A stretch of DNA of 6,316 bases, from positions 1 through 6,316 of the forward strand of contig JAGGWO010000001.1 of NCBI GenBank assembly GCA_021157485.1, written 5' to 3'. Positions 5,288-6,316 of this stretch are shown here, piece by piece; positions within the stretch are counted from its first letter, which is position 1, and every line of letters begins with the position of its first letter. Both the position numbers and the translations under genes were made by a program. This DNA is from Sulfurimonas sp. Lineage in GTDB: Bacteria; Campylobacterota; Campylobacteria; Campylobacterales; Sulfurimonadaceae. Under the pieces are notes generated by a model. That model was not told the origin of the DNA, did not search any database, and saw only the letters and a program-made list of their open reading frames with translations.

Positions 5288-6004
5288 TTATTCCTTTGAT
5301 TTTAATATAACTTTTGTACTAAATGATTTATTTTGTGGATTTATTGGAAATACCACACTTTTAAGTCTATCTTTTATTTTATCTACTTCTGCGTTTAGGG
5401 CATCATTTGCTGAATAGTTTAGAATTCTAAAATCCATAACTTTACCTATTGAATTAAGCTCAATATATGCCATAACACTATATCCCTCAGAATTTGGAGG
5501 AACATTGAAATATCTGTAAACTAAAGCCTGAATTTTAGCCAAATATTCATTAACCTCATTTGCTGTAGAACTCGGAGAGTTTTCTTCATTTAGCTTACTA
5601 TTATCTAATTCATTAAATTTTTCAGAGATAGATTCAACACTATTTGCTTGAGTTGTTTTAATCTTTTTTTGAATATCTTTAATTCGTTTTGAGTCTTTAG
5701 GTTGAATTTTTTTCTTCTGGATTTTTTTTGTCCATACATCACTAAAAAGATCATTTACATCTACATCTTGAGGCATTTCAGAAACTGAACTTTCAACAGG
5801 GGTTGGCTGTAGACTTTTTTTAGCTGATTTACTACTTTTGGGCTGAATATCCATAGATATAGATATATAATTATCTTTTTCTAATGCGTATTCATTTATG
5901 TTTGAAGAGCTTATCATCATGTATATAAAAATAGCTAAAAAAAATGTAAAGAGAGAGAGTGATATAAAACCACTAATGTAAAATAGAGGGTTATTTCTAG
6001 CCAT
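5288..6004 (-). CDS. tolA: TolA/TonB-like energy-transducing protein with TonB C-terminal domain
   Basis: This protein should span the periplasm and carry force from the TolQR motor to TolB and Pal. Of 238 residues, a single N-terminal membrane segment lies at about 8-32 (LFYISGFISLSLFTFFLAIF) with the short MARNNP end inside. A hydrophilic middle at about 50-150 is rich in Lys, Ser, Gln and Glu (TKKIQKKKIQPKDSK), and a TonB/TolA C-terminal domain covers about 150-238 (VNEYLAKIQALVYRYFNVPP, then AYIELNSIGKVMDFRIL). The middle is far shorter than the long helical domain of E. coli TolA and lacks TonB-style Pro-Glu/Pro-Lys repeats. The membrane segment has no histidine, though E. coli TolA and TonB carry one there. 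Its start ATGGCTAG overlaps the end of the tolR gene by 8 bases and has no close ribosome site, so coupling is likely. Position before tolB favours TolA over TonB. Confidence 0.85.
   Translation of the reverse strand: MARNNPLFYISGFISLSLFTFFLAIFIYMMISSSNINEYALEKDNYISISMDIQPKSSKSAKKSLQPTPVESSVSEMPQDVDVNDLFSDVWTKKIQKKKIQPKDSKRIKDIQKKIKTTQANSVESISEKFNELDNSKLNEENSPSSTANEVNEYLAKIQALVYRYFNVPPNSEGYSVMAYIELNSIGKVMDFRILNYSANDALNAEVDKIKDRLKSVVFPINPQNKSFSTKVILKSKE
5292..5297 (-). promoter_or_regulatory. Ribosome binding site of tolB (supports the TTG start)
   Basis: AAAGGA on the minus strand lies six bases before the TTG codon at 5285..5283, inside the last codons of the upstream gene. No ATG follows at a workable distance, so it supports TTG initiation. 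Confidence 0.75.
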
Positions 6005-6316
6005 TTGTAGCTAATGAAACCTCAGTAAATCCTGCTTGCTTTACAGCAGCAAGTACTGACATGACAATCCCGTAATCTAAACTTTTATCTGCACTGATTA
6101 ATACTGTAGCTTTAATATCAAAACTATTAGATTTTTTATAAAAGTTTTCTACAAAGTTATTTATCAAATATGTTTCTTTGTTAACTTTGAGAGTTAAATC
6201 TTTATCAATTGTGATATGAACAGGTGGTATTTTAGAGAGTTGTTGTGTTACTGAGCCTTGTGGAAGTTTTATATTTTCTTCATATATGATATTTGGAGCT
6301 ATTACCATTAAAATAG
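5997..6316 (-). CDS. tolR: TolR/ExbD-family proton-channel subunit, C-terminal part (cut by window edge)
   Basis: The frame stays open through the high-coordinate edge, so the true start lies outside; the ATG at 6308..6306 is internal. The visible part begins ILMVIAPNIIYEENIKLPQG, the end of the single membrane helix and the first periplasmic strand of ExbD/TolR proteins. The periplasmic dimerisation domain follows: VHITIDKDLTLKVN, then ATVLISADKSLDYGIVMSVLAAVKQAGFTEVSLAT, the family's typical closing pattern. With TolQ it forms the proton-driven motor for TolA. The essential membrane aspartate is not in the window. It overlaps the next gene by 8 bases. Sequence alone cannot separate TolR from ExbD, and C. 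jejuni annotation uses exbD at this locus; the tolB-pal context favours the Tol role. Confidence 0.88.
   Translation of the reverse strand, partial: ILMVIAPNIIYEENIKLPQGSVTQQLSKIPPVHITIDKDLTLKVNKETYLINNFVENFYKKSNSFDIKATVLISADKSLDYGIVMSVLAAVKQAGFTEVSLATNG

Noticed and set aside
6306..6308. ATG as the start of the TolR/ExbD gene
   Set aside because: The frame is open through the window edge with Ile-Leu before this Met, and the family needs a membrane helix upstream, so it is an internal methionine.
1..6316. Mobile element, CRISPR array, toxin-antitoxin or defence system
   Set aside because: No transposase, integrase, regularly spaced repeats, tRNA-like ends or defence-domain proteins are visible; the region is a conserved housekeeping block.

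Overview
The window looks like chromosome from a free-living member of the Campylobacterota (epsilonproteobacteria), closest in style to Sulfurimonas and its relatives. The DNA is AT-rich, every gene is on the minus strand, and almost no base is non-coding. Gene order matches the Campylobacter jejuni block exbB-exbD-tolA-like-tolB-pal-cpoB-slyD-fabD (Cj0109 to Cj0116, from memory). The genus is an inference from protein style and synteny; no search was run.

Reading in the direction of transcription, from high to low coordinates: the C-terminal part of a TolR/ExbD protein (cut by the window edge), a TolA/TonB-like protein (overlapping it by 8 bases), TolB (2-base gap, TTG start), an 81-base gap with a strong extended -10 promoter, the lipoprotein Pal, CpoB/YbgF, a 79-base gap with a hairpin and a probable promoter, a SlyD-type FKBP prolyl isomerase, a Fis-type DNA-binding protein with a degraded sigma-54-activator ATPase domain (overlapping slyD), FabD (start codon touching the previous stop), and the first 59 residues of a nitrilase-superfamily amidohydrolase (1-base gap).

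The first five genes encode the Tol-Pal envelope machine. TolQ (expected just outside the window) and TolR energise TolA across the inner membrane. TolA acts on periplasmic TolB and the peptidoglycan-bound lipoprotein Pal to draw in the outer membrane during division, and CpoB links this to peptidoglycan synthesis. The second group (slyD, regulator, fabD, amidohydrolase) is a tightly packed, probably co-transcribed unit of cytoplasmic functions: folding or metal handling, regulation, malonyl transfer for fatty acid synthesis, and C-N bond hydrolysis.

I see no mobile element, CRISPR array, tRNA, rRNA or defence system, and nothing that amounts to a new system. The most interesting gene is the small regulator between slyD and fabD. 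It keeps a Walker A motif and a C-terminal Fis helix-turn-helix but appears to have lost the GAFTGA loop, Walker B acids, sensor I and arginine fingers of the sigma-54 activator family.
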